Source: Streptomyces hokutonensis (GTDB lineage: Bacteria > Actinomycetota > Actinomycetes > Streptomycetales > Streptomycetaceae). From it: a stretch of DNA of 64,000 nt. The position numbers were made by a program, and so were the translations under genes. Shown here piece by piece: positions 8,214 through 16,821 of this stretch. Position 1 is the first letter of the stretch. Every line of letters begins with the position of its first letter. Under the pieces are notes generated by a model. It was not told the DNA's origin and ran no database searches. It saw nothing but the letters and a program-made list of their open reading frames with translations. The stretch covers positions 99,196-163,195 of the forward strand of contig NZ_BARG01000050.1 of the NCBI RefSeq assembly GCF_000376565.1, written 5' to 3'.

Positions 8214-9236
8214 CTAGCGGCCGCCCGGCGCACCCGTGCTCGCCCGCTCCACCAACCGCGTCGACAACTCCGTCCGCGTGCTCTCCGGACGGTCCCCGTC
8301 CATCATGCGGACCAGGAGGCGCAGCGCCGTGGCCGCCATCTCCGACAGCGGTTGGCGGACCGTGGTCAGGGCCGGCGTCACCCAGCGGGCTTCGGGCAGG
8401 TCGTCGAAGCCGACCACGCTGATGTCGTCAGGGACGCTCAACTCCCTTTCCGCCAGGGCCTCGTAGACGCCGAGCGCCATGCGGTCGGAGCAGACGAAGA
8501 CCGCCGTCGGGGGTTCGGGGAGGTCGAGGAGTTCGCGCATCCGGGTGCGGGCCATGGTCTGGTCGAAGCTGCCGTGGCGGATGTAGTCGGGGCGCACGGG
8601 CACTCCGGCGGAGGCGAGCGCGGAGCGGTAGCCGGCGACGCGGGCGCTGCTGCACATCTTGTGCCGGTGACCGGCGATCACGGCGATGCGTTCGTGGCCC
8701 AGGGACAGCAGATGCTCGGTCGCCGTCACCCCGCCGTGCCAGTTGGCCGCGCCGACCGACACCACACCCGGAGGTGGTTCCTGCACCGGGTCGATCATCA
8801 CGAACGGGATGCGGTGCTGGTCGAGCCACGCGTACTGCGACGGCGTCAACTCCGCCAGATTGAACAGGACTCCGGAGGATCCTCTGCCAACGAGCTTGTC
8901 CAGCCAGCCCCGTTCGGGCCGGTCCGCCCGCGTCCGGGTCAGCCCGGCCGAGACCACCACCTCGAGCCCGGCCTCGTACGCCGCCTCCTCCACCCCGTGC
9001 AGCACCGCCCCCGACCAGGAACTCTCCAACGAGTGCACCACCAGGTCGACAAGGCCCGGCGCCTTGTTCGCGTCGAAGCGCGGCCGGCGCACATAACCGA
9101 GCCGCTCCAGCGCCTCCGTCACCCGCCGCCGGGTCTCCGGCGCCACGTCCTCCCGGCCGTTGACCACCTTCGACGCCGTCGGCACGGACACCCCGGCCTC
9201 GCGGGCCACGACCGCCAGCGTCGGCCCTGCCGTCAT
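8214..9236 (-). CDS. LacI family transcriptional regulator (pectin/arabinan island candidate)
   Basis: A 340-residue LacI/GalR regulator: helix-turn-helix at residues 4-25 (LAVVAREAGVSVPTASKVVN), hinge helix around 48-55, then a periplasmic-binding-protein-like effector domain with VGFDDLPEARWVTPALTTVRQ near the end. The recognition helix (VPTASKVV) differs from those of the two other LacI proteins in the window. ATG 9236 is chosen because a GGGGAG lies 7 nt upstream and because homology starts there; a longer frame exists. The upstream region holds palindromes of the CGAAA/TTTCG and GAAAGCGCTT types, suggesting autoregulation and a regulon that includes the pectin genes. The effector is probably an oligosaccharide, identity unknown. 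Confidence 0.9.
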   Translation of the reverse strand: MTAGPTLAVVAREAGVSVPTASKVVNGREDVAPETRRRVTEALERLGYVRRPRFDANKAPGLVDLVVHSLESSWSGAVLHGVEEAAYEAGLEVVVSAGLTRTRADRPERGWLDKLVGRGSSGVLFNLAELTPSQYAWLDQHRIPFVMIDPVQEPPPGVVSVGAANWHGGVTATEHLLSLGHERIAVIAGHRHKMCSSARVAGYRSALASAGVPVRPDYIRHGSFDQTMARTRMRELLDLPEPPTAVFVCSDRMALGVYEALAERELSVPDDISVVGFDDLPEARWVTPALTTVRQPLSEMAATALRLLVRMMDGDRPESTRTELSTRLVERASTGAPGGR

Positions 9237-9293
9237 GCTCGCGCTCCCCGCACGGACCATCGGGAACCACCTCTCCAGCCCGCCCGAGGGCCA

Positions 9294-9306
9294 TCGAAAG
9301 TTTCGA
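9294..9306. promoter_or_regulatory. Palindrome TCGAAAGTTTCGA
   Basis: Thirteen bases with perfect arms around a central G, 58 nt upstream of the LacI start. Inverted CGAAA/TTTCG repeats have been described upstream of streptomycete xylanase genes, so this is a candidate operator of a cell-wall polysaccharide regulator. Confidence 0.5.
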
Positions 9307-9342
9307 CCAGCGCTGTTCCACGGCCCGACCACCAACCGATCA

Positions 9343-9354
9343 GAAAGCGCTTCC
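9343..9354. promoter_or_regulatory. LacI-type operator GAAAGCGCTTCC
   Basis: Core AAGCGCTT with the central CG typical of LacI-family operators. The same core occurs at 23305 and 28844 in the two other key intergenic regions of this island. Confidence 0.55.
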
Positions 9355-9438
9355 TACGATAGGTGCGCGTCAACACGGCGGGAAGACCAGGGAATTCACG
9401 CAATGACGGCGGCCCGATCTTTCGAAACCCCGAACAGC

Positions 9439-11040
9439 TCAGCGGGGCGGGGCGCACTCCAGGCGAAAGCCGCCGAAGTCGGCGGTGAACTCCGCACCGA
9501 CCAGATCCACGGCAAGGATCCCGGCCATCGCCCCGGTGAAGCGCAACCGCGAGCCGTGGTCGTCGGAGAGGTGACTGAAGTCCAACACCGGCCCCACCGG
9601 CACGCGTTCACCGTCTCGGACGTACCAGAACCGCGCGTCGGCGCCGTCGACCGTCGCCCCCAGCGTCACCGGCGCCCCGAACTCGACCTCGACGACGGCC
9701 ACTTCACGCGTGACATCCTCGTCCCGTTCCACCAGTCGCAGCACCGTACGCCCGCCGCCGTCCCGCCACTGCTGCCCGTGCTGCCCCGCACCCTCGGGCT
9801 CCGCCCAGGTCAGGTCCAGGCTCAGATACGCCTCGGCGCCGTACCAGAGCACCAGCCCCGCCGCCTGCGTGAACGTCGACGGCCTTGCCTCTACGGTGAC
9901 TTCGGCCTCCGCCCGATGCTCCGTGATCCGCCGGGCGAGCAGACTGTGCGCCCAGCGCGACTCCGGCCCGTGCCGCCCGCGCAGCCGGATCCAGCCGGGG
10001 CGGGAGCTGGCGTCGGCCCAGGACGGGTCGGGGTATCCGCGTGGACCGTTCCAAGGCCACCCCAACGGCCCTTCGGAGTACGCGACTTGGTCGTGTGGTG
10101 CGACGGGGTGCGTCGACACGGCGACCTCCACCGCCGGATGCCACCCCCCGTCCCGCAGCCTCGGCCAACCCTCCGCGTCCCAAGTCACGGCCTGGATCGC
10201 CGTCTCCCGGCCCAGCGTGCACCGAGGCCCTGCGGGAGTCGCGACAGGCCGTGCCGCCAAGTGGCTCAACACCCAATCACCACCCGGCAGTTCGACCAGC
10301 TCGCCGTGGCCCGCCTTCTGCAACGGCACCGACGGATCGTCCCGGGACGTCAGCAGGGGACGGTCGTCCACCTCGTACGGACCGGTGACCGTACGGCCCC
10401 GCGCCACCAGTACCCCGTGCTCGAACCCGGTCCCGCCCTCCGCGAGCAGCAGGTAGTACCAATCGCCCCGCCGCACCAACTTCGGTCCCTCTACGAGCTG
10501 TTCGTGCTGGAGCAGAAGCTGGGTCGGGCCCGCCGGAGCGAGCGTGGACCGGTCCAACTCGGTCGCGACGATGCCCGCGAAGCGCCGGCCGCCGGGGCGG
10601 TGGTCGTTCTGCAGGTTGAGCAGCCACAGCCGGCCCTCGTCGTGGAACAGCGCCGGGTCGAAGCCGTGGCTCAGGACCCGTTGTGGAACGGTCCACTTCC
10701 CGCCGATGTCAGTGGCCGTGGTGACGTAGGTGTCGGCGTCGAAGTACGGCGTGCCGACCGAGCGGACGATCGAGTACGTCATCCAGAAACGCTCGCCGTC
10801 CCAGCTCAGCGAGGGCGCCCAGATGCCGCCGGAGTCCGGGACGCCCGCCAGCGACTCGCCGAGGACCGCGCCCCGGACATGGCCCGCGTACTCCCAGTGC
10901 GCGAGATCCCGCGAGCGGTGGATCGGGATCGTCGGGAACCACTCGAAGGAACTGGTCGCCGCGTAGTACCAGTCGCCGACCCTGACCATCGAGGGGTCGG
11001 GGGCGAAGCCGCGGACAACGGGGTTGTGCAGCAAGGTCAC
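9439..11040 (-). CDS. Cytoplasmic glycoside hydrolase family 43 (beta-xylosidase/alpha-arabinofuranosidase type)
   Basis: A 533-residue GH43 enzyme without signal peptide. The five-bladed propeller starts at once: catalytic base Asp15 in FAPDPSM, pKa-modulating Asp128 in GFDPALF, general acid Glu184 in VEGPKLV. Residues about 330-533 form a C-terminal beta-sandwich of the kind found on GH43 beta-xylosidases. It would hydrolyse imported oligosaccharides, most likely beta-xylosides or alpha-L-arabinofuranosides; the exact linkage cannot be read. The start is GTG 11040, sharing GTGA with the stop of the permease gene, so it is translationally coupled to the importer. A much longer frame running upstream is a shadow of the permease. 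Confidence 0.88.
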   Translation of the reverse strand: MTLLHNPVVRGFAPDPSMVRVGDWYYAATSSFEWFPTIPIHRSRDLAHWEYAGHVRGAVLGESLAGVPDSGGIWAPSLSWDGERFWMTYSIVRSVGTPYFDADTYVTTATDIGGKWTVPQRVLSHGFDPALFHDEGRLWLLNLQNDHRPGGRRFAGIVATELDRSTLAPAGPTQLLLQHEQLVEGPKLVRRGDWYYLLLAEGGTGFEHGVLVARGRTVTGPYEVDDRPLLTSRDDPSVPLQKAGHGELVELPGGDWVLSHLAARPVATPAGPRCTLGRETAIQAVTWDAEGWPRLRDGGWHPAVEVAVSTHPVAPHDQVAYSEGPLGWPWNGPRGYPDPSWADASSRPGWIRLRGRHGPESRWAHSLLARRITEHRAEAEVTVEARPSTFTQAAGLVLWYGAEAYLSLDLTWAEPEGAGQHGQQWRDGGGRTVLRLVERDEDVTREVAVVEVEFGAPVTLGATVDGADARFWYVRDGERVPVGPVLDFSHLSDDHGSRLRFTGAMAGILAVDLVGAEFTADFGGFRLECAPPR

Positions 11041-11942
11041 TTGAGGGCTCCCAGGGTGACGCCCGTGCGCCAGTAGCGCCGCATCGCCACCATCATCACG
11101 GCCATCGGCACGATCGACAGCAGCGCGCCGGTCAGGACCAGGCCGGTGAGGTCGACGCCCGACTCCAGGCGTTTGCCGGACCAGTTGTAGAGGCCGATGT
11201 TGAGGGTCCAGTTGTTCTCGCCGCGCAGGACGGTGAGGGGGAGGAAGAAGGCGTTCCAGGTGTTCACGAACGCGAGCAGGAACACTGTGGCACCGCCCGT
11301 CGTCATCATCCGCAGCACGATGCTGAAGAAGATACGGAGTTCGCCCGCGCCGTCCAGGCGGGCCGCTTCGAGGAGTTCGAAGGGGATCGTGGCCTCGGTG
11401 TACACCTTGGCGAGGTAGACGCTGAACGGGTTGATCAGGCAGGGGATCAGCATCGCCCAGGGGGTGTCGACCAGGCCGATCTTCGAGAACATCAGGTACA
11501 GCGGCAGCGTGAGCAGTGCGATCGGGATCAGGAACGAACCCACCACGCACGCGAACACCGCGCTGCGGCCCGGGAATTCGAAGCGTGCGAGGCCGTAGCC
11601 CGTCGCGAGGGCGATGAGCGTGCCGCCGAGGGAGCCGACTCCCGCGTACAGGAAGGAGTTCGCGGTCCAGCGCAGGAAGATGCCGTTCTCGTAGGTGAAG
11701 ACCTGACGCACGTTGGCCCACAGGTGCATGCCGGAGAACCACAGGCCGTTGCTCTGGTACAGGCCCGTGCGGTTCTTGGTCGCGGCGACGATCAGCCACC
11801 ACACCGGGAACAGGCTGTAGGCGCTCGCCAGGACCAGACCGACGAGCAGGAAGCGCTGGCCGCCACGTGAACGGGTTGCCGGGTCAGGCTTGTTGAGACG
11901 CCGGACCTGATGAGCTGTCCGGCGGTCCTCGGTGAGGGTCAT
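11037..11942 (-). CDS. Carbohydrate ABC transporter permease (MalG/AraQ type)
   Basis: A 301-residue inner-membrane permease with six predicted helices and the EAA loop (ELLEAARLDGAGELRIF) that contacts the ATPase. It begins with an ATG that overlaps the first permease gene's stop (ATGA, 11939-11942) and ends overlapping the GH43 gene. No ATPase is encoded in the operon; streptomycete sugar importers commonly use the shared ATPase MsiK from another locus. Longer in-frame extension upstream lies inside the first permease and is a shadow. Confidence 0.92.
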   Translation of the reverse strand: MTLTEDRRTAHQVRRLNKPDPATRSRGGQRFLLVGLVLASAYSLFPVWWLIVAATKNRTGLYQSNGLWFSGMHLWANVRQVFTYENGIFLRWTANSFLYAGVGSLGGTLIALATGYGLARFEFPGRSAVFACVVGSFLIPIALLTLPLYLMFSKIGLVDTPWAMLIPCLINPFSVYLAKVYTEATIPFELLEAARLDGAGELRIFFSIVLRMMTTGGATVFLLAFVNTWNAFFLPLTVLRGENNWTLNIGLYNWSGKRLESGVDLTGLVLTGALLSIVPMAVMMVAMRRYWRTGVTLGALK

Positions 11943-12826
11943 GCGTCGGCCTCCTTCGCGGTGAGCCGGTAGAAGAGGAAAGAGGCGAGGCCGAGGATGA
12001 GGGCGAGGAGGACCGAAAGGGCCGCCGCGTAGTGGTAGTTGCCCGCGTTGAACGCCTGGTTGTAGATGATCATGATGGGTGTGAAGTTGTCGTTCACCGT
12101 CTGCGGGGTGACGTTCCGGAACAGCGCCGGCTCGTTGAAGATCTGCAGCATCTGGATGATGGAGAGCATGCCGGTCAGCACCAACGCCCCGCGTACGTAA
12201 GGGATTTTGATGCTGAGGGCGACCCGGAACTCGGAGGCGCCGTCGAGCCGAGCCGCCTCGAAGAGGTCGCGGGGCACGCCCTGGAGCGCCGAGTAGATGA
12301 TGACCATGTTGTAACCGATGCCGTGCCAGGTCAGCAGGTTGCCGATGGACGGCCACACCATCGAGGGCGCGAAGAAGTTCCAGGACAGGCCGAAGACCTT
12401 GCCCAACGGGGTCAAGGGGCCGACGTCCGGGCTGTACAGGTTGATCCACACGATCGCCGCGACCACCCCGGGGATCATGTACGGCACCAGGAGCAGGATG
12501 CGGAAGCGGCCCGCGACCTTCGAGGACAGCGCGTCCAGGAACAGTGCGAGCAGCAGGCTGACGAGCAGCATCACCGGGATCTGCACGCAGGCGAACAGCA
12601 CCACGCGCAGCACCGAGTTCATGAACGCCGAGTCGGTCAGGCCCTGTTGGTAGTTGTGGAGGCCGGAGAACCTCTCTGTGGAGCCGCCGAGGCCGAGCCC
12701 GGACTGGTGCTCCACGAACAGCGACTCGTAGACGGCGTACCCGATCGGTATCAGGTAGAGGAACACGAAACCGAGCTGGAAGGGCACCGTGAACGCGGCA
12801 CCCTTCCAGCGCTGGGAGCGAATCAT
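11939..12826 (-). CDS. Carbohydrate ABC transporter permease (MalF/UgpA type)
   Basis: A 295-residue permease with about six membrane helices, starting with a short basic N-terminus (IRSQRWKG) and helix LGFVFLYLIPIGYAV. The EAA motif (DLFEAARLDGASEFRVAL) lies near residue 200. It is the second gene of the operon, 10 nt after the binding-protein stop and overlapping the next permease by 4 nt. It forms the heterodimeric channel with that permease. Confidence 0.92.
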   Translation of the reverse strand: MIRSQRWKGAAFTVPFQLGFVFLYLIPIGYAVYESLFVEHQSGLGLGGSTERFSGLHNYQQGLTDSAFMNSVLRVVLFACVQIPVMLLVSLLLALFLDALSSKVAGRFRILLLVPYMIPGVVAAIVWINLYSPDVGPLTPLGKVFGLSWNFFAPSMVWPSIGNLLTWHGIGYNMVIIYSALQGVPRDLFEAARLDGASEFRVALSIKIPYVRGALVLTGMLSIIQMLQIFNEPALFRNVTPQTVNDNFTPIMIIYNQAFNAGNYHYAAALSVLLALILGLASFLFYRLTAKEADA

Positions 12827-12836
12827 CGGTGCTGCC

Positions 12837-14168
12837 TCAGCCCTTGACGCTGATACCGCGGGACTTCAGGTCCTTGACCGTCCACTCCTGCATGTGGGCC
12901 AGCAGATCGGTGACCTTCTCCTCCTTGTTCATCACCTTCGCCCAGCCCGTCTGGAGTTCGGTGAACATGGCGGTCCAGTCCGGGCCGAACACCCAGTCCG
13001 AGGTGACCGTGTTCAGGCTGTCGGTCACGACCTTCTTCGCGGGCTCGTAGTTCGTGCCGAGCAGCTTGTCGGAGATCGCCTCGGCGACATACGCGTTGCT
13101 GTCCGCGAGGGCCGGCATCACACCGTTGCCGGTGGTCGGGCTCGCCATCGTCTTCACCGCGCCGGTATTGGTCGACATCCACAACGCGGCCTCGGCGGCC
13201 TGCTGTTGGTGCGCGCACTGCTTGGTCACCAGGGTGACGCCGCCGCTCTGGTTGGTCCCGGCCGGTGTCTTGGCGGCCTCGCCCGGATAGGTCGGCCAGG
13301 GCGAAAGCGCCCACTTCCCGTCGGACTTGGTGAAGTTCTGCACCATGCCCGCCATCTGCCAGGTGGAGATCTGGCGGGTCGCGGTGCCGCCGTTGTCGTA
13401 GTTGCGCTGTACGGCCGCGTAGTCGGCGAACGACAGCTTGGAGGCGAGGTCGTTGTCGACGATGTCCTGGATCACCTTGGCCGCCTTGAGACTGCCCGCG
13501 TCCTGGAAGTCCACCTTCCAGGAGTTGCCGTCGATGGCGTACCAGTGCGCCCCGGCCTGCATGGAGAGCACCTCCAGGGTGCTCGGGTCCTCACCGGCGT
13601 AGTTGGTGATCTTGATGCCGTGCTTCTTCAGCACCTTGCCCGCCGCGATGAACTCGTCCCAGGTCGTGGGCGCCTTCAGCCCGTACTTCTGGAAGATGTC
13701 GGTGCGGTAGATCGTGAAGGCCGGGGCCGAACTGGTCGGCACGCCATAGGACTTGCCCTGCACCTGCGCACTGGCCCAGGCGCCCGCGTTGAACTTGTCC
13801 TTGTCGGCGGAGACGTACTTGGTGATGTCGGCGAGCGCGCCCTGCGAGACCCAGGTGGTCACGTACTCCGCCGTGTTCTGCACCAGGCAGGGCGCGTTGC
13901 CGGCCTTGACCGCGTTGGTGAGCTGTTTCTGCATCGTCAACTGGTCGGTGACCTTGGTGTACTTGAGCTTGATGTCCTTGTGAGCGGCGTTGAACGCCTT
14001 CACTACGGCGTCCTGTCCGTTGGCCCAGCCCCAGAAGGGGAGGGTGACCGGGCCGGAGGACGTCTTGTCTCCCGAGCCGGATCCGCCGCAGGCGGAGAGC
14101 AGACCTGTCAGTGCGAGGCCCGCGACGGCTGCCCGAGCGAACCTTCTCCGGGGGCTGGTGAAGTTCAT
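12837..14168 (-). CDS. Extracellular sugar-binding lipoprotein of ABC importer
   Basis: A 443-residue solute-binding protein of the cluster that takes up oligosaccharides. The signal sequence ends in a lipobox (LLSACGG, Cys27 lipidated) and is followed by a Gly/Ser spacer and the mature fold (LPFWGWANGQDAVVKAFN at its start). It would be anchored on the outer membrane face and deliver ligand to the two downstream permeases. The promoter region carries two AACCGGTT operators (14200 and 14310). The ligand is probably an arabino- or xylo-oligosaccharide given the coupled GH43, but that is inference. Confidence 0.9.
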   Translation of the reverse strand: MNFTSPRRRFARAAVAGLALTGLLSACGGSGSGDKTSSGPVTLPFWGWANGQDAVVKAFNAAHKDIKLKYTKVTDQLTMQKQLTNAVKAGNAPCLVQNTAEYVTTWVSQGALADITKYVSADKDKFNAGAWASAQVQGKSYGVPTSSAPAFTIYRTDIFQKYGLKAPTTWDEFIAAGKVLKKHGIKITNYAGEDPSTLEVLSMQAGAHWYAIDGNSWKVDFQDAGSLKAAKVIQDIVDNDLASKLSFADYAAVQRNYDNGGTATRQISTWQMAGMVQNFTKSDGKWALSPWPTYPGEAAKTPAGTNQSGGVTLVTKQCAHQQQAAEAALWMSTNTGAVKTMASPTTGNGVMPALADSNAYVAEAISDKLLGTNYEPAKKVVTDSLNTVTSDWVFGPDWTAMFTELQTGWAKVMNKEEKVTDLLAHMQEWTVKDLKSRGISVKG

Positions 14169-14199
14169 CAGACCGTGTTCCTTCGGAAGAGAAGAGGTA

Positions 14200-14211
14200 G
14201 AAACCGGTTGC
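14200..14211. promoter_or_regulatory. LacI-type operator GAAACCGGTTGC
   Basis: Proximal site, 32 nt before the binding-protein ATG, where a bound repressor would block transcription or its start. Matches the sites at 14310, 18414 and 18523. Confidence 0.65.
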
Positions 14212-14309
14212 TTGGAAGGTAGACATCGGGGGCTGTTCGGAGCAAGAGGTGTGCAGCGACTTGTTTCGACAGCCCAGGACAGACCTCGTCCGGCCTGGGG
14301 ATTTGAAGA

Positions 14310-14321
14310 GAAACCGGTTAC
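14310..14321. promoter_or_regulatory. LacI-type operator GAAACCGGTTAC
   Basis: Distal site, 110 nt from the proximal one centre to centre, a spacing that would allow looping. It overlaps a second palindrome GTTACGTAAC. Confidence 0.65.
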
Positions 14322-14368
14322 GTAACGCCCTGGTTCCGTGTGCTTCCGTGGGCTTTCCGCGTGCTGGA

Positions 14369-15460
14369 CTAGTCCCGGCGGGCGGGCGGTCGTACCGAGT
14401 TCCGTACGACGACATGGGTGCCCAGCACCAGATGGTCGCCGTCGCTCCCCCTGCGCCGGCCCGTGCCGCCGCCCTCGCGCCGGTCCGCCACCGCGCGCAG
14501 CGCGACCCGGCCCATCTCCTCGTACGGGACGTGCACGGTGGTCAGCTGAGGGGTGAGCTGGGAGGCCAGCGGGATGTCGTCGTAGCCGACGATCGACACG
14601 TCCTCGGGAACACGCAGGCCTCCCGCGCGCAGCGCCTGCATGGCACCCGCGGCGACCACGTCGGTGCCCGCGAGCACCGCCGTGAAGTCCACCCCTCCCT
14701 TCAGACTGTCCTCGACCGCCTCGTACCCGTGCTCGTAGTCGTACGGACCGTGCCGCACCATCCCCGGGTCGAACGGCACGCCGTACGCCTCGAAGGCCCG
14801 TTGCGCGCCCCTCAACCGGCCCTGTGCCGTGGTGAGTTCGGCGTGCCCGGGCAGCAGCAGGACTCTGCGGTGGCCGGCCGAGAGGAGGTGGCTGGCCATG
14901 GCGTAGGCGCCGCCCTCGTTGTCGTAGTCGACCGTAGTGGCCGGTACGTCGCCCTCCAGCGGCGGGCGGCCGACGAGCACGAGGTGCGAGCCGGCCGCGT
15001 CCAGGGAGCGGGCGAAGCGGGCCATGCGCAGCTGGTACTCGTCGACGTCGTAGGCGCCGCCCAGCAACACCACGGCGGCGACGCCCTGTTGGCGCATGAG
15101 GTTGACCAGCGCGAGTTCGCGCTCCGGGTCGTCGCCGGTGGTGCCGACCAGGGAGAGCCAGCCGCGCAGCGTGGCCGCGCCCTCGACTCCCTTGGCCACA
15201 TGGGCGAATGCCGCGCCGGTGATGTTGTTGATGAGGATCGCCACGGTCGGTGTGCCGCCGCCGGCCAGGGAACGGGCGTGCGCGTTGGTGACGTAGTCGA
15301 GGTCGCCGACGACCTTCATCACCCGGCGGCGCAGCTCCTCCGACACCGGATAGTTGCCGGACAGCACGCGCGAGACGCTCGCCACCGAGACCCCGGCGCG
15401 CTCCGCCACGTCCCGGATCGTGGCCCGGCCGACGTCGCCCGACGTCTTGCGCTGACTCAC
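14369..15460 (-). CDS. LacI family transcriptional regulator (paralog A)
   Basis: A 363-residue LacI regulator: helix-turn-helix TIRDVAERAGVSVASVSRVL at about residues 14-33, then the effector domain with DYDNEGGAYAMASHLL and VGYDDIPLASQLTPQLTTVH, and a basic insertion near the end. It is clearly paralogous to the LacI at 18575 (shared TTVHVPYEE and LGTHVVVRNS blocks). The GTG start has AAGGAG 8 nt upstream. It lies directly upstream of the importer operon whose promoter has two AACCGGTT operators, the obvious target. A weaker half-matching site (15528-15540) lies in its own upstream region. Confidence 0.92.
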   Translation of the reverse strand: MSQRKTSGDVGRATIRDVAERAGVSVASVSRVLSGNYPVSEELRRRVMKVVGDLDYVTNAHARSLAGGGTPTVAILINNITGAAFAHVAKGVEGAATLRGWLSLVGTTGDDPERELALVNLMRQQGVAAVVLLGGAYDVDEYQLRMARFARSLDAAGSHLVLVGRPPLEGDVPATTVDYDNEGGAYAMASHLLSAGHRRVLLLPGHAELTTAQGRLRGAQRAFEAYGVPFDPGMVRHGPYDYEHGYEAVEDSLKGGVDFTAVLAGTDVVAAGAMQALRAGGLRVPEDVSIVGYDDIPLASQLTPQLTTVHVPYEEMGRVALRAVADRREGGGTGRRRGSDGDHLVLGTHVVVRNSVRPPARRD

Positions 15461-15580
15461 CGTGGCGACTCCTTCGCGGTATCGGCGTTCCCGCCGGGCG
15501 CGCGAGGCCCTGCTCCCGCGCCGGTCCGGAAACCGTATCCCATCGTTGTTCCAGGCAGGAGGCCCTGTGGACGGCCCGGA

Positions 15581-16594
15581 TCAGGCGACACGGGCCAGGT
15601 CCGCGTGCCGCACCTCGTGGGCCGGCGGCAGGCCCGCGGCCAGCCGCTCCAGCTCGTCGACGACGATGGAGCCGAGCCGTGCCAGCTCGTTGCCGAGCGA
15701 GCCCGCGATGTGGGGGGTGAGGAAGACGTTCGGCAGCTGGTAGAGCGGGGACGCGGAGGGCAGCGGCTCGGGCTCGGTGACGTCCAGGATCGCGGTCAGC
15801 CGGCCGGAGAGCAGTTCGTCGGTGAGGGCGCCGTGGTCGATCAGCGCGCCCCGGGAGGTGTTGATCAGCACCCCGCCGTCCCGGATCAGGGCGAGCCGCC
15901 CGCGGTCGAGCATGCGCTGGGTCTCGGGGATGTCGGGGGCGTGCAGGCTGACGATGTCGCTGCGGCTCAACAGGTCGTCCAGCGGCAGGAGTTCGGCGCC
16001 CAGCGCGGTGGCCTCGGTGACACCGACGTAGGGGTCGTGGAGGAGGACCTCGAAGTCGTAGGGCCGCAGCAGTTCGAGCAGGCGGCGGCCCACCCGGGAG
16101 GCGCCGATGACGCCGATGCGGCGGCCGAGGTTGCCGATCGCGGCGGTCTCGGCGGGCGTCGGGTACGTGTGCGCCTGCCGGAAGCGCTCCCGCTGCGCGA
16201 AGGTGTCCTTCCCGGCGAGCAGGATCATCGCGAGGGTGTACTCGGCGACCGGCAGCGCGTTTCCGGTGACCGCGCTGGACACGGTCACCCCGCGTTCCCA
16301 CAGGGCCTCGCCGACCAGTGAGCGGACCGAGCCCGCCGCGTGCAGCACGGCGCGTACCCGGGGTGCCGCCGCGAGGGCGTCGGCGTCGAGGTGCGGGCAG
16401 CCCCAGCCGGTGATCAGGACCTCGGCCCCGGCCAGGGCCCCGGCGGCCTCGGGGGCGGCGAAGTCGCGTACGACGAGCCCGGGGTCGATCTCGGCCGTCT
16501 GCCGGAGCCGTGCCATCAGGGGTGGGGGGAAGAGCAGGGGCAGGTGCACCGGATCCATGGCGAACACGGCCCTCGGCGGCTGGGCGCTGGGCAT
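15581..16594 (-). CDS. D-2-hydroxyacid dehydrogenase family protein
   Basis: A 337-residue NAD-dependent D-isomer 2-hydroxyacid dehydrogenase. The nucleotide-binding motif is GVIGASRVGR (residues 161-170); the catalytic arginine is in INTSRGALID, the glutamate in EPEPLPSASPLY, and the histidine in LTPHIAGSLG. Homologs near sugar loci oxidise or reduce sugar-derived hydroxyacids, and many are misannotated as phosphoglycerate dehydrogenase. ATG 16594 is chosen for its GGAGG 4-5 nt upstream and because the frame extending further covers an operator-like region. Divergent from the esterase gene. Confidence 0.88.
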   Translation of the reverse strand: MPSAQPPRAVFAMDPVHLPLLFPPPLMARLRQTAEIDPGLVVRDFAAPEAAGALAGAEVLITGWGCPHLDADALAAAPRVRAVLHAAGSVRSLVGEALWERGVTVSSAVTGNALPVAEYTLAMILLAGKDTFAQRERFRQAHTYPTPAETAAIGNLGRRIGVIGASRVGRRLLELLRPYDFEVLLHDPYVGVTEATALGAELLPLDDLLSRSDIVSLHAPDIPETQRMLDRGRLALIRDGGVLINTSRGALIDHGALTDELLSGRLTAILDVTEPEPLPSASPLYQLPNVFLTPHIAGSLGNELARLGSIVVDELERLAAGLPPAHEVRHADLARVA

Positions 16595-16628
16595 GACCCT
16601 CCAGTACTGCGGCTTGGGATGCAGCGTC

Positions 16629-16653
16629 GGAAACGTTTTCTGAAAGCGTCTTC
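16629..16653. promoter_or_regulatory. Tandem operator-like sites GGAAACGTTTTC and GAAAGCGTCTTC
   Basis: Two adjacent 12-bp sites of the LacI operator type (AAACGTTT and a degenerate AAGCGTCTT), 35-59 nt before the dehydrogenase start and in the region shared with the esterase. Which regulator binds is unknown. Confidence 0.45.
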
Positions 16654-16776
16654 TACCGTAGATCTGCCGAGGAGCGGGGGTCAATCGGTGGGAGGGAGCA
16701 CGGAGGCTGGAATCTTCGCGTGACCCGGCCGGCGGAGTTCGTCCGCCGGAATAGCGGGGTGCGATGTGATGCTCTG

Positions 16777-16821
16777 ATGAGCATGGTTCACGAGCGCGGT
16801 GAGGAGCTGGTGGGCAGATGA
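16777..16821 (+). CDS. Possible 14-residue leader ORF before esterase
   Basis: ATG AGC ATG ... TGA encodes MSMVHERGEELVGR and its stop overlaps the esterase ATG (ATGA). The GGTGAGGAG inside it could serve the esterase. It may be a coupling leader peptide or chance; there is no strong ribosome binding site of its own. Confidence 0.3.
   Translation: MSMVHERGEELVGR

Larger units (their letters stand above)
14169..14368 (-). other. Regulatory region of the SBP-permease-GH43 operon
   Basis: The 200 nt between the binding-protein start and the stop of the upstream LacI gene hold two copies of the 12-bp AACCGGTT-type palindrome and an adjacent GTTACGTAAC palindrome (14317-14326). No gene is seen. 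Confidence 0.6.

Noticed and set aside
9160..11076. Long plus-strand frame of about 640 codons opposite the GH43 gene
   Set aside because: It is an antisense shadow of high-GC coding sequence, rich in Arg/Pro/Ala/Gly with no domain; the minus-strand GH43 explains the region.
14169..16301. Upstream extension of the binding-protein frame (a 1154-codon frame)
   Set aside because: The extension covers the LacI and dehydrogenase genes; the signal peptide and lipobox fix the real start at 14168.
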